Of a DNA stretch of 64,000 nt, positions 63,835 through 64,000 are shown piece by piece. Source of the DNA: Monodelphis domestica (taxonomy: Eukaryota > Chordata > Mammalia > Didelphimorphia > Didelphidae). The stretch lies in NCBI RefSeq assembly GCF_027887165.1, contig NC_077230.1, forward strand, positions 22,761,200 to 22,825,199, given 5' to 3'. The notes below the pieces were generated by a model. It worked only from the letters and a program-made list of their open reading frames with translations. It was not told the origin of the DNA and made no database searches. Position 1 is the stretch's first letter; each line of letters starts with the position of its first letter. A program made the position numbers and the translations under genes.

Positions 63835-64000
63835 TCTCACTTTCTCTGATAAAGATCTAATTTCTCAAATTTATAGAGACTTATAAAATCTATAAGAATA
63901 CAAGTCATTCTCCAATTAACAAATGGTCAAAGGGTATGAACAATCAATTTTTAGATGAAGAAATTAAAGCCATCAATAATCATATGAAAAAATGTTCTAA
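63835..64000 (+). mobile_element. L1 ORF2 fragment running off the window
   Basis: Translates as SDKDLISQIYRDL and, after a frameshift, NTSHSPINKWSKGMNNQF then EEIKAINNHMKKCS. This is the ORF2 region upstream of the C-terminal zinc knuckle (human counterpart ends HMKKCSSS). The rest lies beyond the right edge. Confidence 0.9.

Overview
The window is vertebrate nuclear DNA, and everything legible in it points to a marsupial. It is AT-rich, CpG-poor and free of operons or bacterial signals. It is packed with metatherian interspersed repeats: tRNA-derived SINEs of the SINE1_Mdo type, tRNA/RTE SINEs of the MAR1 type, L1 of the marsupial type, L2 and CR1 remnants, MIR/THER-type SINEs, hAT and mariner MITEs, and LTRs. 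A SPIN-type hAT copy at 51482-51666 favours an American opossum such as Monodelphis domestica. Family names are given from memory of their sequences and should be confirmed with RepeatMasker.

No protein-coding gene can be supported. The longest open frames (162, 156, 145, 144 aa) are chance frames or pieces of retrotransposons. The window looks like a gene desert or part of a very long intron.

Layout. 1-5 kb: MIR, L1 and L2 scraps, microsatellites and one MAR1-type SINE. 5.1-6.9 kb: a repeat-free stretch with a CpG cluster. 7.3-9.4 kb: a dense SINE/MIR block with a nested insertion. 9.4-10.9 kb: a second repeat-free, CpG-rich stretch with one exon-like interval. 11-14 kb: SINEs and a complete hAT MITE. 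14-17.4 kb: a rearranged L1. 17.4-25 kb: L2, MIR and SINEs, a candidate LTR pair (21.7 and 24.1 kb) and a SINE-in-SINE nest. 25.2-29.5 kb: a long decayed L2 interrupted by an unclassified repeat and a 5'-truncated L1. 29.5-38 kb: SINEs, a CR1 reverse-transcriptase fragment, a 240-bp pyrimidine microsatellite and an antisense L2. 38.9-43.4 kb: two opposed L1 ORF1-type fragments, a solo-LTR candidate and an L1 3' end. 44-50 kb: SINEs, an ancient hAT, a U6 snRNA pseudogene and a twin-primed (inverted) L1. 50-53 kb: hAT MITE, 1-kb L1 with SPIN inside, and L2 pieces. 53-56 kb: U2-like pseudogene and another repeat-free stretch. 56-64 kb: MIRs, an LTR inside an older SINE, a mariner MITE with L2-like interior, L1 3' ends, a third hAT MITE, and an L1 ORF2 fragment running off the right edge.

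Nothing here resembles a new molecular system. The interest lies in insertion structures that can be read in detail (target-site duplications, nesting, twin priming, possible templated patches) and in three repeat-free islands that may be conserved regulatory DNA.
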